This document shows positions 1 through 16,587 of a stretch of 64,000 bases of DNA, in pieces. The notes below the pieces were generated by a model. It did not search any database. It saw nothing but the letters and a program-made list of their open reading frames with translations, and was not told the DNA's origin. Both the position numbers and the translations under genes were made by a program. Position 1 is the first letter of the stretch; each line of letters opens with the position of its first letter. The stretch is from Scylla paramamosain. Lineage: Eukaryota; Arthropoda; Malacostraca; Decapoda; Portunidae. Where the stretch lies: NCBI RefSeq assembly GCF_035594125.1, contig NC_087185.1:11105164-11169163 (forward strand), given 5' to 3'.

Positions 1-3000
1 GTAGGAATCGATCACAAAAATTATGGAAGACACCCTGTATGGGGAAAAAAAAACGGCTTTTTTTCAGTGGTTTGAGCTACCTACTAGCCAAAACGCAAAA
101 ATAGTAAGCAAAACACTCTTCATGGAAAAACAATAACATTACGAAAAAAATAAAATAAAATAAAATAAAATACTCGTAAATAAGTATTTTAAATGTTTTT
201 GAGTTTGTTTAGTAGCCGAAATGCATGAAAAGTACCCTATATGGGGAAATGAAAAGACTTTACGAGAAACGTAAATTATGGGAGTTTTGAGCTAAAAAGC
301 ATGAATACCAGGACGACATTATGAAAAACGTGTATTTTGAGTGTCTTCCATAACGTTAGGAATCAAAACGCCGAAATGTACACAAAGCCTCCTAAATAGG
401 AACACGAAACGATATTACCAGAAAAGTGTCTAACCAGTGTTTTCTGTATGTGAGCGTGTTAAGCACCAAAAAAGCTAAAAAGAATGTTATTCACCCTATA
501 TAAGAATAAAAAAACATTGCGAAAAACATATCTTTTGAGTGTTTTTGAATTTCCTAATTACTGAAACGCTAAAACGCAGGGAAACTACACTTTATGGAGA
601 AAGAGAATAACATTACCAAGAAAACAAGTATTTGAGCGTTTTTGAGCTTGTTACGCAGAAAAACGCCTAAATGCATTGAAAGTACCCTCTGTTGGGAAAA
701 AAAAAATATTATGAGAAAAGAATAACATCAATGTTTTTGATTTTTTTAAACACCAAAACACCTAAACGTGTTAGTAGAATTTTTTTTTTTTTTTACGTAG
801 AAACAGAACAACATTTATAAAAACGTGTATTTCACATTGTTAGGTACCAAAACGCCAAACTGCATGCAAAGCATCCTATATGTGGAAAGGAAACGATATT
901 TCCAGAAACGTGTCTTCTGAGTGTATTTCAGCGTGCTAGGAAGAAAAATACTAAAAAATACGAAAAACATCCAATATGGAAAAAAAAAAAAAAACGAAAC
1001 TACAAGAAACGTCTCTCTTCAATGTTTTTGAGCTACTTACGAACCATAAAGCAAAAACGATTGTAAAACACCCATTATAAAGCAACAAAATATTATTTCC
1101 AAAAACAAACATTTCGAGTGTTTTTGAGAATGTTGCATAGGAAACACCAAAATGCATGGAAAATACCATGTATGAGGAAACGAAAAGTCATTATGAGTGT
1201 TTTTTTAGCTTTTTAGGTATCAAAACGGTAATACACGTAAATAGCTCTCTATATAGAGAAATAGAACATTAACTAAAACATGAATTTTCAGCATATTTTG
1301 CATTATTATGCAAATGCAAAATGTATCCAATGCACCCTACAGAGAGAAAAAAAACGAAAAAAGACGTGTGTTTTTAGTGTTTATGAGCGTGTTAGGCACT
1401 AAAATCGAAAATAAAAGCATAGAAAACACCCTATATGGGAAAACAAAATAATTTTACAAAAAAATATATCTTGACTGTTTTTGGCCTACTTACGAACCAA
1501 AATACTAAAACACATGTAAAATTTTCTTTAATGAGAAGTTGTGTAACTTTACCAAAAAACAAGTATTTTAAATGTTTTTTAGCTTCTTACATATAGAAAC
1601 ATCAAAACGCATGGAAAGTACTTGATAAGTGAAACGAAAGAACATTACGAAAATTGTATATAATGTGTGTTTTTTTAACTTCTTGGGTACGAAAATGCTA
1701 AAACGCATAAATAGCACTTTACATGATGAAACAGAATATTACCGAAAACGTGTATTTTGAGTGTATTTTACATTGTTAGATAACAAAATGTATTCAAAGC
1801 ATTCCATATGGGGAAATGAAACGAGATTTAGAAAAACTTGTCTTTTGAGTGTTTATGAAAGTGCTAGGCATCACAATGATGAAAAAAAAAGACATGGAAA
1901 GCGCCATATATGAAAAAAAAAATAAAATAGACATTACCAAAATCGTCTCTTTTCAGGGTTTCTGAGCTACTTACGTACCAAAACAATGAAACGCATGGAA
2001 AAAATCCCTGTATGGGGAAACATTATAACTTTACCAATAACGTATATTTTGCGTGTTTTTGAGCTTGTTACGTAGAAAAATGCAAAAATGCTTACAAAGT
2101 ACTCTATATGGGTAAACGAAAAGACTACCTGAAACGTGTTTTGTGAGAGCTTTTGAGCTTCTTAGGTACCAAACTGTTAAACGCATGAATAGCACTCTAT
2201 ATCGAGAAACAGAACAACAGTACCAAACACGTGCATTTTGATTTTTTTCTTCACATTATTAGGTATGAAAACGCCAAAATACCTACAAAGTCAAATACAT
2301 GGAGAAACAAAAATATATTACCAGAAACGTGTCTTTTCAGTGTTTTAAGCGTGTTATACACCAAAACTCTAAAAACCATAGAATTCACCCAAGACAACAT
2401 TAAAAGAAAGTGTGTTTTAAGCGTCTATGAAAATCTTACGTACCAAAACGCTAAAACGCAGGTAAAACAGTTCATATAAAACAACACAACACAGTTCATG
2501 TAAAACAGCATTACAAAAAACTAATCTTTTGAGTGTTTTGATGTACTTATATACTAAATCAGTAAAACGCATGGAAAATACACTTTATGGAGAACGAGAA
2601 TAACAGTACCGAAATCAAGTATCTTCACTGTTTTTGAGCTTCCTACGGAGAAAAACGCGAAAATGTATTCAAAATACCGTATGTTAAGAAACTACATTAC
2701 GAGAAACGTGTATTACGAATGTTTTTGAGTTTCTTCATTATCAAAACTCCAAAACATAAAACGTATATTTTTGATGTTTTTCACATTGTTAGGTACCAAA
2801 ACGCGAAAAAAATTTTTAATGCCTCTTATATGGGGAAACGAAACATTACCGAAAATTTTTCTTTTGTCTGTTTTTGAGCGCGTTAGGCACCAAAACCATA
2901 GAAAACATGAAATTCACTCTGGATGGGAATGTAAAACAACATTACGAAAAACGTATTTTCTAAGTGTTTTGAACTTAATACGTACCAAAACGCTTAAACC

Positions 3001-6000
3001 TACGCAATACATACTTTATTTAGAAACAGAACATTACCAAAAAAAAAAAAAACGTATTATGAGTGTTTTTGAGCTCATTACCTTGTCTTTGAGTGTTCAT
3101 GAGCGTATTTAGGCAGCAAAACGCTAAAAAGCATGGAAGTCTCCCCATATGGGAGACATTACCAAAAACGTCTCTTTTTCAGTGTTATGAACAAAAACGC
3201 ATGTGAAACACCCATTATAAAGAAACAAAATAACATTACAAAATCAAGTATTTGTTTTTGAGGCTGTTACGTAGAAAAACGCAAAAATGTATAATAGGTT
3301 CCTATATGAGAAAACGAAAAGACATAACGAAAAACGTGTATTATGAGTTTTTTTTTTTTTTTCATCCTCTTAGGAACCAGTGCGCTAAAAAGCACGAATA
3401 ACTCTTTATATGGAGAAACATATGATTACTAAGAACGTGTATTTCAATTGACTTTCACATTGTTAGGTCCGAAAACGCTAAAGTGCATGCAAAGCTCACT
3501 CTATGGGGAAACGAAACGAAATTTCCTTTTTCTGTTTTTTTTTTTTTTCAGAATTATATGCATTTAAACGCAAAAAAAAAAAAGCACCCAATATAGGTAA
3601 TCAAAACAACATTAGCAAAAACGTATCTTTTCAGTCTTTCTGAGCTACTAACGTATTAAAACGCTGAAAGGCATGCAAAACAACCTTATTGAAAAAAAAA
3701 AAAAAACATAATAATAACATAATATAAAAAGAAATGGATTTTGAGTGTATTTCACATTGTGAGATACCATAACGCCAAAATTCTTGGAAAGCATCCTATA
3801 TTGTGAAAGAAAAGACACGAGTGCACGTTATGCACCAAAACGCAAAAAAAAAAAAAAAATCAAAAGCACTCTATATACAAAAAAAAATAAACAAATAAAT
3901 AAATAAATAAATTTAAAAAAACGTCTTTTGAGCGTTTTTTTAGTAATACTTATGTACCAAAACGCTTGCAAAATACAATTTAGCAAGAAACACAAAAACA
4001 TTACCAAAAACAAGTATCTTGAGTTTTTAAGCTTGTTACGTACAAAATACGTCAAATTGTATGGGAAGTACCCTTTATGAGGAAACGAAAATACATTATG
4101 AGGAACAAGTATTATCATTTTTTTTTTTTTTTGAGCTTCATAGGTACTAAATCTAGAAAATGAATGAATAACACTCTATATGGAAAAACTGAAATTACCA
4201 AAAAAAGCTGCATTTTGAGTGTTTTTCACATTGTTAAGTACCAAAAAAGCAAAAATGCATGAAAAGCACCATATATGGGATAAGGAAACGATTTTCCCAA
4301 AAACCCTGTTTTTTTTTTTTTTTAGCGTTTATGAGCAGGTTATGCACGGAAACTCTAAAAAGAATGGAAAGCACATGATATGGGAAAACAAAACTTAACC
4401 AAAAACGTCTCTTACGTATCCAAACGCTAAAACGCATGCAGAACACCCTTTGTGAAAAAAAAAAACATTAACATTATGAAAAAAAATATTTATTTTTTTT
4501 CGTGTTTTTGAGCTTCTTACGTACAAAGACGCAAAAATTCATGAAAATACCCTACATGGGGAAGCGGAAGGACATTACCAGAGATGTGTATTATGAGTGT
4601 CTTTGAGTTTCTTAAGTACCAAAAAACTAATACTCGTACAAAATAAGAATAACTAACAAAAACATATATTTTGATTTTTTTTTTTTTTTACATTGTTAGG
4701 TACAATAATGCCAAAATGTATGCAAAGCTTCTTATAAGAGGAAATGAAGCGTCTTTACCAGAAACGTGAGTCTTGGATGTTTTTGAGCGTGTTAGGCATC
4801 AAAACGGTAAAAAGAATGGAATCCACACTATATGGGAATGCAAAACAGCATTACAAAAAACGTTTGTTTTGAGCGTTTTTTAACTTCTTACATACCAAAA
4901 CATGCATGCATGCATGCAAAACACACTTTATGAAGTAACAGAATAACATTGCCAAAAAAAATATTTTCGAGTTTTTTTTTTTTTTTATTGTTATGTAGAA
5001 AAACGGCAAAATGCATGCAAGGAACTTTATATGATGAAACGAAAAAATATTACGAGGAACGTGTATTTTGAGTGTTTTGAGCTTTTTTGGTACCAAACGG
5101 CAAAACGCGTCAATACCGCTCTATATGGAGAAACGGAAAAGAAAAACAAAACAAAAAAAAAAAAAACTTGTAATTTGAGTGTTTTTCACATTGTTAGTTA
5201 ACAAAATACCAAATTGTATGGAAAGCCCCTTATATGGGGAAACGAAACGACATTCCACGAAACGTATATTTCAAGAGGTTTTGTGAATGTTAGGTACGAA
5301 AACGTAAAGAAAGCATGGAAAGTATCCTACATGGGTATAGAAAACTAAATAAAAAAAAAGTATTTTGAGTGTTTTTTAGCTTCTTACGTACCAAAAACGC
5401 ATTTAACACCTTTCATTGAGAAACAAAATAACATTTCCAGTGATTTTTAGCTTTTTACGTACCAAAACGGTAAAATAGATGTAAAAAACCTTAATGGAGA
5501 AACAGAATAACATTAGCCAAACAAGTATTTTGAGTATTTTTGAGATTGTTATGTACAAATACACCAAAATGCATGCAAAGTACCATACATGGGGAAACGA
5601 AAGGAGGTTACAAGAGACATGTATTATGAGTGTTTTCGAGGTTTTTAGATATCAAATTGCTGAAACGCATGATTAGCACTCTATATTGAGACATAACAAC
5701 CTTACGAAAAACATGTATTTTTAGTGTTTTTTTTTAGCTACTTGCGTACCAAAACGCAAAAATGCATGAAAACACCGTTTATGTACAGAGAAAAACAATA
5801 AGACAGAAAATCGTATTATATATAGTATTATGAAAGTTTTTGAGCTTTTTAGGTAACAAAATGTTACAACACATTAATAGCAATCTATATCGAGAGAAAG
5901 AACATTACAAAGAACTTGCAGAGTAAGTGTTTTCACATTATTAAGTATCAATAAGCAAAAATGCATGGGAAGCCCCTTACGTGACATTACCAGAAACGTG

Positions 6001-9000
6001 ACATTTAAATATTTTTGAGCTTGGTGGGAACGGAAATGCTAAAATGCATGTAAATCACCCTATATAGTAATACAAAACATTATTAAGAAAAACGTGATTC
6101 ATACGTATTTTTTTTACATTTGCGTACTAACACGCTAAAAAGTATTCAAAATAATCCTTATGGAAAAAAGGAAAAAACATTACCAAAGACAAGTATTTTC
6201 GAGTGTTTTGAACTTATTTAAAAAAAAAAATAAAAAAATGTATACATAGTATCCTATAATGAGGAAACGAAAAGACATAACGAGAAATGTGTATTATGAG
6301 TGTCTTTGAGGTTTACTGCTACCAAAACGCGAAAACGAGTTAGTATCACTCCATATGGAGAAACAGAATATTACCAAAAGTAATTTAAGTGTTTTTCACA
6401 CTGTTAGGTACCAAAATGCCAAAATGCATGTTAAGCCCCTGAATATAGGAAAACGAAACGATATTAAAAATAAAGTATGTTTTGAGTGTTTTTGTGCATA
6501 ACTGGCACCAAAACGGTAAAAAAGAAAAAAAAACTTGGAAAGCACGTTATATGGGAAAACCAAGACATTACGAAAAACAATTCTCTTTAGTGTTTATTTT
6601 ATTTTTCTTATTTTTTTGTTTTGTATTTAGAAACGCTAAAACGCATGCAAACACCATTTAGGGAAAAAAAACAGAGTAACATTATCAAAAACAAGTATTC
6701 TTAGTGTCTTTGAGCTTGTTTTGTACAAAAACGACAAAATATATACAAAATACCCTATATGGAAATACGAAAGAACTTTACCAGAGATTTGTATAATGAG
6801 TTTTTTTTTTTTAGCTTCTTAGATAGCAAACCGCTAAATTGCATAAACTAGAAAAATATTAGAAAAAAAAAAACGTGTATTTGACGGTATTCCACATTGT
6901 TTTATAAGAAAAAAATGCTTTCAGAGCACCTTAACATTACCAAAAACTAGTATTTTAAGTATTTTTGAGCTTGTTATCTAGAAAAAGGAAAGAATACATG
7001 TAAACTACCCTTTATGGGGCAACAAAAAGACATCACCAGTAACATATATAATGTGTATACGATAAACCGCATGAATAGCACTCTACATGGAGAAACAGAA
7101 CAACATTACGAAAAACGTGTATTTTGAGTGTTTTTGACATTTTTAGGTACCAAAACGCCAAAATGCATGCAATGTCTCCTATATAGGAAAACAAACCGAC
7201 ATTACCAGAACCGTGTCTTTTGAGTGTTTCTGACACTGTTTAACACTAAAGCGCTAAATAGAATGGAAATCACCATATATGTGAATACAAAACAACATTA
7301 GGAAAAACGTCTTTCAAGTGTTTAGAACTTCATACTTACCAAAACGCTGAAACGTTTGCAAAACACTCTTTATGGAGAAACAGAATAACATTACCAATAA
7401 CAACTATTTTCGAGTGTGTTTGAGCTCCTTACGTAGAAAAACGCCAAAAAGCATGAGTAGTACCCTATATTGGGAAACGAAATGACATTATGAGAAATGT
7501 GTATTATGACTGATTTTGAGTTTTTTTTTTTTTGGTACCAAACGCGAAAACGCGTTAATACCACTTTATACGAAGAAACAACAACGTTCCCAAACGTGTA
7601 ATTTGAGTGTTTTTCACATTGATAGTACACACACATTGTTACTCCCTTTCATAGGGAAACTAAACGGAAAACAATAAGAGTATCTTTGGAGATTATTTTC
7701 CTACAGATTACAAACAAAAATGCTAAAAAGCATGGAAAGCATCCTATCTATATAGGAATAAAAAATAAGATTACCAAAAACGTTTGTTTTCAGTGTTTTT
7801 CATCTTGCGGAAACGCTAAAACGCACGTAAAAACAGCCTTTATGGACAAAAAGAATAACCTTACCAAAAAGAAGTATTTTGAGTGTTTTTGAGTTTATTA
7901 CACAGAAAAACGCAAAAAAGCATTCAAAGTACAGTATATAGGGAAACCGAAAAGACATTACGAAAAACGTGTGTGTTTTAAGCTTCTTCGTTATCAAAAC
8001 TCTAAAGCACATGAATAGCACTCTATATGGAGAAAAGAGTAATATGAATGGCACTGTGTTTTGAGAAACAGGACAACATTACCAAAAAAAAAAGTTTATT
8101 TTGAGTGATTTTCACATTAATAAGTACTAAAAAGCTGAAATTAATGTAATGGCCCCATATATAGCGAAACGTGCAATTTTAGTGTATTTCACATTGTTTG
8201 GGGTTAAATCCCCAAAATTCTTCCAAAGCGCCAATTATGGGGAAATTAAACTTTTTAACAAACGTGTCTTTTGATCACGAGCGTGATTACGAGCACCAAA
8301 CCACAACAATCATATTAAGCAGCCTATGTGGGAAAGACAACATTACCAAAACGTGTATGTTGAGTGTTTTTCAGGCTGTTCCGTACACAAACAATGAAAA
8401 AAAAATACTGATAACACCCTTCATGGAGAAACACAATACCATTTGTAAAAACAAGTATTTAGCGATTTTTTTTGTATATTATGTCCAGAAACGCCAAAAT
8501 GCTAAGAAAGAACCTTACAGAAAAAAAAAAAAAGTATTTTGAGTGTTTTTGAGTTTATTACACAGAAAAACGCAAACAAGCATTCAAAGTACCCTATATG
8601 GAGGAAACGAAAAGACATTACGAGAAACGTTTGTGTTTTTAAGGTTCTTCGTTATCAAAACTCTAAAACACATGAATAGCAGATTCAAACGTGAAACGTG
8701 CTTCTTAGTACAAAAAGCTTAAACGCATGAATAGCAAAATAGGTAGAAACAGAACAACATTACCAAAAACGTGTATTTTTATTTAAGCTTCAGAAAGCTT
8801 GCGACGTTACCAGAAAGAAACGTCTTTTGAGATTATATTTTTTGTGCGTGTTAGGCACCAAAACGCTAAAAAGCATGAAAATCAATCTATATCAGAGAGA
8901 GAGAGAAAAAAAAAATACTGAAAACGTGTCATATAAAGTGGTTTGAATTTCTTACGTACCAAAAGACTAAAACTTATGGAAAACACCCTTCATGGAGAAA

Positions 9001-11412
9001 CGTAGCATTACAAAGAACGGATTTTGAGTGTTTCTTTAACTTGTTACGTAGAAAAATGTCAAAATGCATACAAAATACTTTATGAGGAGAAAAAGAAAGA
9101 CATTACGAGATACGTGCATTATGTTTTTTTTTTTTTTTTTTTAAGGTTCCTAGTTATCAAAACGCGAAAACGCGTTAATATCACTCTTTCAGGAGAAACA
9201 AAAGAACATTAACAAAAACGTGTATTTTGAGTGTTTTCACTTTGTTATATACTAAAACGCCAAAATATCTGCAAAGCTTTTAATAGGAGAAAATGAAACG
9301 ACCTTACAAGAAACGCGTCATTTCGGTGTTTTTGAGCATGTTAGGCACCAAAGTGCTAAAGAGCATGGAAGTCACCCTATCACGGAATACAAAACAACAT
9401 TACGAAAAACGTTTCTATTGAGTGCTTTAGAAATTCTTACGTTCCCAAATTCTAAAACGCATGCAAAAATATATGTTATTTAGAAAGAAAATAATATTAC
9501 CAAAATCAAGAATTTTTTATGTTTTTCAGCTTGTTACTTAGAAAAATGCTCCAAAAAAAAACATGGAAACTACCCTTAATGTGGAAAAGACATTACTTGA
9601 ATCGTGTATTATGAGTGTTTTTTTTTTATAGGTTAAAAAAAACGCTAAAACATATGGATAAATATGGAGAAAAGACCAACGTTACAAAAAACGTGCATTT
9701 GCAGGTTTTTTACAGTAAGGTACAAAAATGCCAAAATACATGCAATGCACCTTCTATGGGAAAAGAAAACGAGATTTTCGGAAACGTGTCTTGAGTGTTT
9801 ATGAGCGTGCTAGGCACCAAAACGCTAAAAGTATTGGAAGAACCTTATATGGGAATAGAAAACAGCATTACCAAAAACGTGTCTTTAGAGTGTTTTTTTT
9901 TTTCAGCTCCTTATGTACAAAACTCTAAAACGCCTGAAAAACACCCTTTATGAATAAAGATAACATAACCAAAAAGAAGTATTTTTCACTCTTTTTGGGG
10001 TTGTTACGTAAAAAAACGTCTATATGCATGAGTGTCCTATATGAGAGAAGGAAACGTCATTACGAGACACTTATATTATAAATGTTTAGCAACTTTATGG
10101 GTATCTAAACGCTAAAACGCATGAACAGCTCTCTATATTAAGAAACAGAACCACATAACAAAAAATGTATATTTTGAGTGAATTTCACATTAGTAGGTAC
10201 CAAAACGCTCCGCCCCCACAACAACAACAACAAAAAAACATGCAAAAAACCTTATATGGTGAAAAAAAAAAATATCCAGAAAGGAGTCTTTTGAGTGCTT
10301 ATGAGCGTGTTAGGATAAAACCATGGAAAAAAAAAACTATAAAGGAAAACAAAATAATAATACCAAAAACGTGTCTCTTCCGTGATTTGGATCTACTTGC
10401 TTACTAAAATGCTCAAACTTATGCAAAAAAAAGAAAAAAAAATGAAAAACATAATACCGTTACCAAAAAACGTATTTAAAGAGTTAGAAAAAAAAATTCC
10501 ATGCAAAGTACTTTATATGGGGGAAACTAAAAGGCATTACGAGACTAGTGTATTATGGGAGTTTTGAGCTTCTTAGGTACGAAATGCTAAAAAATTCTAG
10601 ATCAAGAAACAGAATAACATTACCAAAATCGTGTTTTTTAATTGTTTTCACATTATTAGGTACCAAAAGTGCCAAAATTCATGTACAACTTACTATATGA
10701 GAAAATGAAACGACATTACCAGAAACATGTCTTTTGGGTGTTTTTGAGCGAATTAGTAACGAAAACGCCAAAAGGCATGGAAATCACCCTATATGGGTCT
10801 TTTCAGTGTTATTGAGCTTATAAAATAAATCAAAACGCTAAAACGCATGCAAACACTCTTTATTGAAAAAGATAATAACATTACGAAAAACAAGTGTTTT
10901 AATGTTTGTTTGTGCTTGTTGCGTAGAAAAACGCAAAAATGCAGGTAATGCAACTTATATGGTTAAATGAAAGGACATTACCAGCTTCTTAGTTACCAAA
11001 ACACTAAAACGCATGAATAACACTCTATATAAAGAAATATAATAACATTAGTAAAAATCTTTATTTTCAGCGTATTTCACATGTTTAGGTACCAAAACGC
11101 CAAAATGAATGCAAACCACCTTATTTGGCAAAGAGAAATTATAACGCATATACCAAAACTCTAAAAGGTATGAATAACATTCTATATGTAGAAAAAGAAC
11201 AATACAAAAAAATGTGTATTTCGAGTATTTTCATAATGTTAGGTACCAAAACGCCAAAAAAAAAAAACATATGGAGAAACGAAATTACATTACAAGAAAC
11301 GTGTCTTTTCAGTGTTTTTTTTTCTTTTGTTAGGACACAAAACGCTAAAATTCATAGGAAGCATCCTACATTGGGAGACATAAAGAACATTGTAAGAAAC
11401 GTGTATTCCTGA
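1..11412 (+). repeat. AT-rich satellite, five-monomer higher-order repeat, block 1 (direct)
   Basis: Diverged tandem monomers of about 96 bp share a frame: a 'taccaaaacgc' start, 'aaaatgcatg', 'caccctatatgg', 'gaaacgaaa', 'acattacc', 'aaacgtgt' and 'ttgagtgttttt'. Five subtypes recur in fixed order, told apart by their ends and internal words: A (caagtattt, gcttgttacgtag), B (gtattatgag, gcttcttaggta), C (gaatagcactctat, cacattgtt), D (gtcttttgag, gcgtgttaggc) and E (ggaaatcacc, gggaatacaaaac, gcttcttacg). The C-type 'cacattgtt' end recurs near 831, 1770, 2253, 4227, 4710 and 5188, giving a higher-order period close to 480 bp. The array begins before the window. Short frames of 60-115 codons in it repeat the same translated words and are not genes. 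Confidence 0.9.
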
Positions 11413-11711
11413 GATTAACAACCTCAGGAACACATAATACACGTTTCTTGCAATATCGTTTGATTTCTGAAATACGGTACGTTCCATGCATTTTGGTATT
11501 TTTGTAGGTAACAAGCTCAAAACACTGAAAAATTCTGCTTTTTCGGTAAATTATTTTCTTTCTCTATCAACGGTGTTTTGCAGGTGTTTTAGCATTTTAA
11601 TACGTAAGAAGCTCAAAAACACTAAACACTCAAAAGGTAAATTTTTGTAATGTTCATTCATATCCCAATATAGGGTGCTTTCTATGTATTTTAACGTTTT
11701 GGGGCCTAAAG
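11413..11711 (-). repeat. Inverted satellite segment
   Basis: The monomer reads in reverse complement here: 'cataatacacgtttct', 'catgcattttggt', 'gcgttttggtgc'-like words and 'aatatagggtgc' replace the direct-strand words. About three monomers are involved. Direct orientation returns after about 11715. Confidence 0.8.
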
Positions 11712-11889
11712 CTAGTACAAAAAGATAAAGCTAGTACATGAATAGCATTTTATATAGAGAAAATAACAACATTCCCAAAAACGTCTGCTTTGAGTGCTTT
11801 TTACATTATTAATTAACAAAACGCCTAAGTGCATGCAAAGCACTCTACATGGGAAAGGGAAGCACATTACGAGAAACGTGTATTGTTAA
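11712..11889 (+). repeat. Direct satellite segment between two inverted ones
   Basis: Direct-strand words return: 'atgaatagcatttta', 'aaaacgtctgctttgagtg', 'gcatgcaaagcactctacatggg'. The length is about two monomers. Confidence 0.75.
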
Positions 11890-12025
11890 TATTTTTGGGA
11901 CTTTTTGGCGTTTTGGTACCTAACACTGTAAATACTCAAAATACACATTTTTGTAATGTTCTTTTTCTAAAATTGAAGAATGCTATTCATGCGTTTTAGG
12001 GTTTTGGTACCTAGGAAACTCATTT
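11890..12025 (-). repeat. Second short inverted satellite segment
   Basis: Reverse-complement words are present: 'ggcgttttggtacctaacac', 'aatacacatttttgtaatg' and 'gctattcatgcgttttag'. The segment is roughly one and a half monomers and ends near 'cctaggaaactc'. Confidence 0.75.
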
Positions 12026-13866
<1,841 letters not shown>

Positions 13867-16330
13867 GTTATATATAACTATGGTGAAACAAAATATTTTC
13901 AGGAACGTGTGTTATGAATGTTATTGATCTTCCTAAGTAACACAACGCTCAATAGCACTCTATATGTAGAAAGAGAGAAAAAAAAAACATTACCAAAAAG
14001 GCGTGTTATTAGTGTTATTCGCATTGTTATGTACAAAAACAAAACAAAATCATGGAAAGTATCGTATAGGCGTTACGAGGAAAGTGTATTATTAGTGTTT
14101 TTGAGCTTCAGTGGCTACAATACGCAAAAACGCTTCAATAGCACTATATATGGAGAACCAGAACAACATTACCAAAAAGGAGTATTTTGTGTTTTTTTTT
14201 TTTACTTTTTTAGTTATCAAAATGCCAAATGAATGCAAAGCACCCTATATGGGGAAAAGTATCAATATTTCTAGAAACGTGTCCTTTGAGTGTTTATCAG
14301 TGTGATATACACCAAAATGCTAAAACGCATGGAAATCACCCTATATGGGAATACCAAATAACATTACGAGAAACATATCTTTTCAGTGTTTTAAGCTTCT
14401 TACGTGCCAAAGCGCTAAAACGCATCGAGAGCACCCGATATTTGAAAAAAAAATAAATAAAAATTACCAGAAAAAATTATTTTGTGTGTTTTTGAGGTAC
14501 TTACATACCAAAATGGTAAAACGCCTGCCAAACCCCTTTTATTCAGACTCAGGGTAACATTACTAAAAACATGTATTATGAGTGTCTTTATAATTGTTAT
14601 GTACATAAACGCCAAAATGCATGCATAGTATCCTATAGGGGAAAACGAAAAGACATTATGAAAAACGTGTATAAGAAGTGTTTTTGTGCTTCTTAGGTAC
14701 CAAAACGTGAAAACACGTTAAATAGCACTTTATATGGAGAAACAAAACAAAAAATAAATTGAGTGTATTGAGGTATCTGAGGGTACCAAAACACCAAAAT
14801 GCATGCAATATCCCCTATATGGGAAAACGAAACGTCATCAGGAGAAACGTATCTTTTGTGCTTTTTTGTTTATGTTAGACAACAAAACAATATTACCAAA
14901 AACGAGTCTTTTGAGATTATTGAGCTTCATACGTACCAAAACGCTAAAACGCACGCAAAACACCCTTTATGGAGACACAGTAACATGTATTTTCAAAGTT
15001 TTTGTGTTTGATACGTACATCAACGCAAAAATGCATTCAAAGTACATTATATTGGGAGACAAAAAGACATTACGAGAAACATGTATTTTGAGTGTTTTTC
15101 ATCTTTTTATGTACCAAAACGCTATATAAAACGCATGAATGCATGCAAATAAAATGCCAAACTGCATGCAAAGCACACTCTGTGAAGGAAGAAATTGAAA
15201 TTTCCAGAACCGTGTCTTCTAAGACATGCTTCTAAACGCTAAAAAGAATGGAAAACACCCTATATGGGTAATGAAAGCAACATTACTAAAAACGTTTTTT
15301 TCTCACTCTTTTTGAGCTACTTATCAAAACGCTGAAAGGCAAGCAAAACTCCCTTAATTGAGAAACAAAATAAGATTACCAAAAACAATTATTTTGAATA
15401 TTTTTTGAGGTTGTAACGTATAAAAACGCCAAAATGCTTGGACTACGGAGAAACCAAAATACATTACGAGAAACGTATATAATGAATATTTTTTTGAGAT
15501 TCGTAAGTAACAAAACCCGAAAATAAATGAATAGCATTCAATATGGAGAAACAGAATAACATAATTAAAAATATGGATTTTGAGTATATTTCACATTTTT
15601 GGATAACAACGCCAAAAATCATGGAAAGCACCGTATACGAGGAAAAAAAAATAATAAAAAAGAAAACATGTCTTTTGAGTGTTGATGAGCGCGTTATGCA
15701 CCAACACGCATAAAAAAAAAAAAATGTAAATCACTTTATATGCGAAAAAAAAGATGAAACGTGACTTTTGAGACTTTTGTTCTACTTACGTATCAAAACG
15801 CTGAAACGCCCGGAAATCCTCATTTACAAAAAAAAAAAAAGACCAGAAACAACTATTTTAAATGTTTTGAACTTCTTACGTACAAAACATCAAAATGAAT
15901 TAAAAATACCCGATATGAGGAAAAGAAAAGACATTACGAGAAAGAAGTATTATGAGGGTTTTTGGGCTTTTTAGATTCTAAAACTTAAAAACGCATAAAT
16001 AGCACTCTATATGGACAAAACAGAACAATATTACCCAAATCCTGTATTTTGACTATTTTTCACATTAGTAAATACCAAAACTCAAAAATCCATACGAAGC
16101 ACCCTATTTTGGAAAGATTTCCAAAAAACGTGTCTCTTCATTGTTTATGAGCATGTTAAGCACGAAAACGCTAAAAAGCATAGAAAGCACATTATATGGG
16201 AAAAAAAAATAAATAAAATACCAAAAAGGTGTCATTTTAATGTTTTAAATCTTCTTGCGTTCCAAAACACTATAACGCATTTAAAACACTCATTGTGGAG
16301 AAACAAATTAAATTATCAAAAAAAAGTCTT
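13867..16330 (+). repeat. Satellite array, block 3 (direct)
   Basis: Direct-orientation monomers of the same ~96-bp family and five-subtype order. Nothing else is seen in this stretch. Confidence 0.85.
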
Positions 16331-16586
<256 letters not shown>

Positions 16587-16587
16587 T

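Noticed and set aside
1..11412. CRISPR-like array
   Set aside because: Tandem monomers have no spacers between conserved short repeats, and the sequence is eukaryotic in style.
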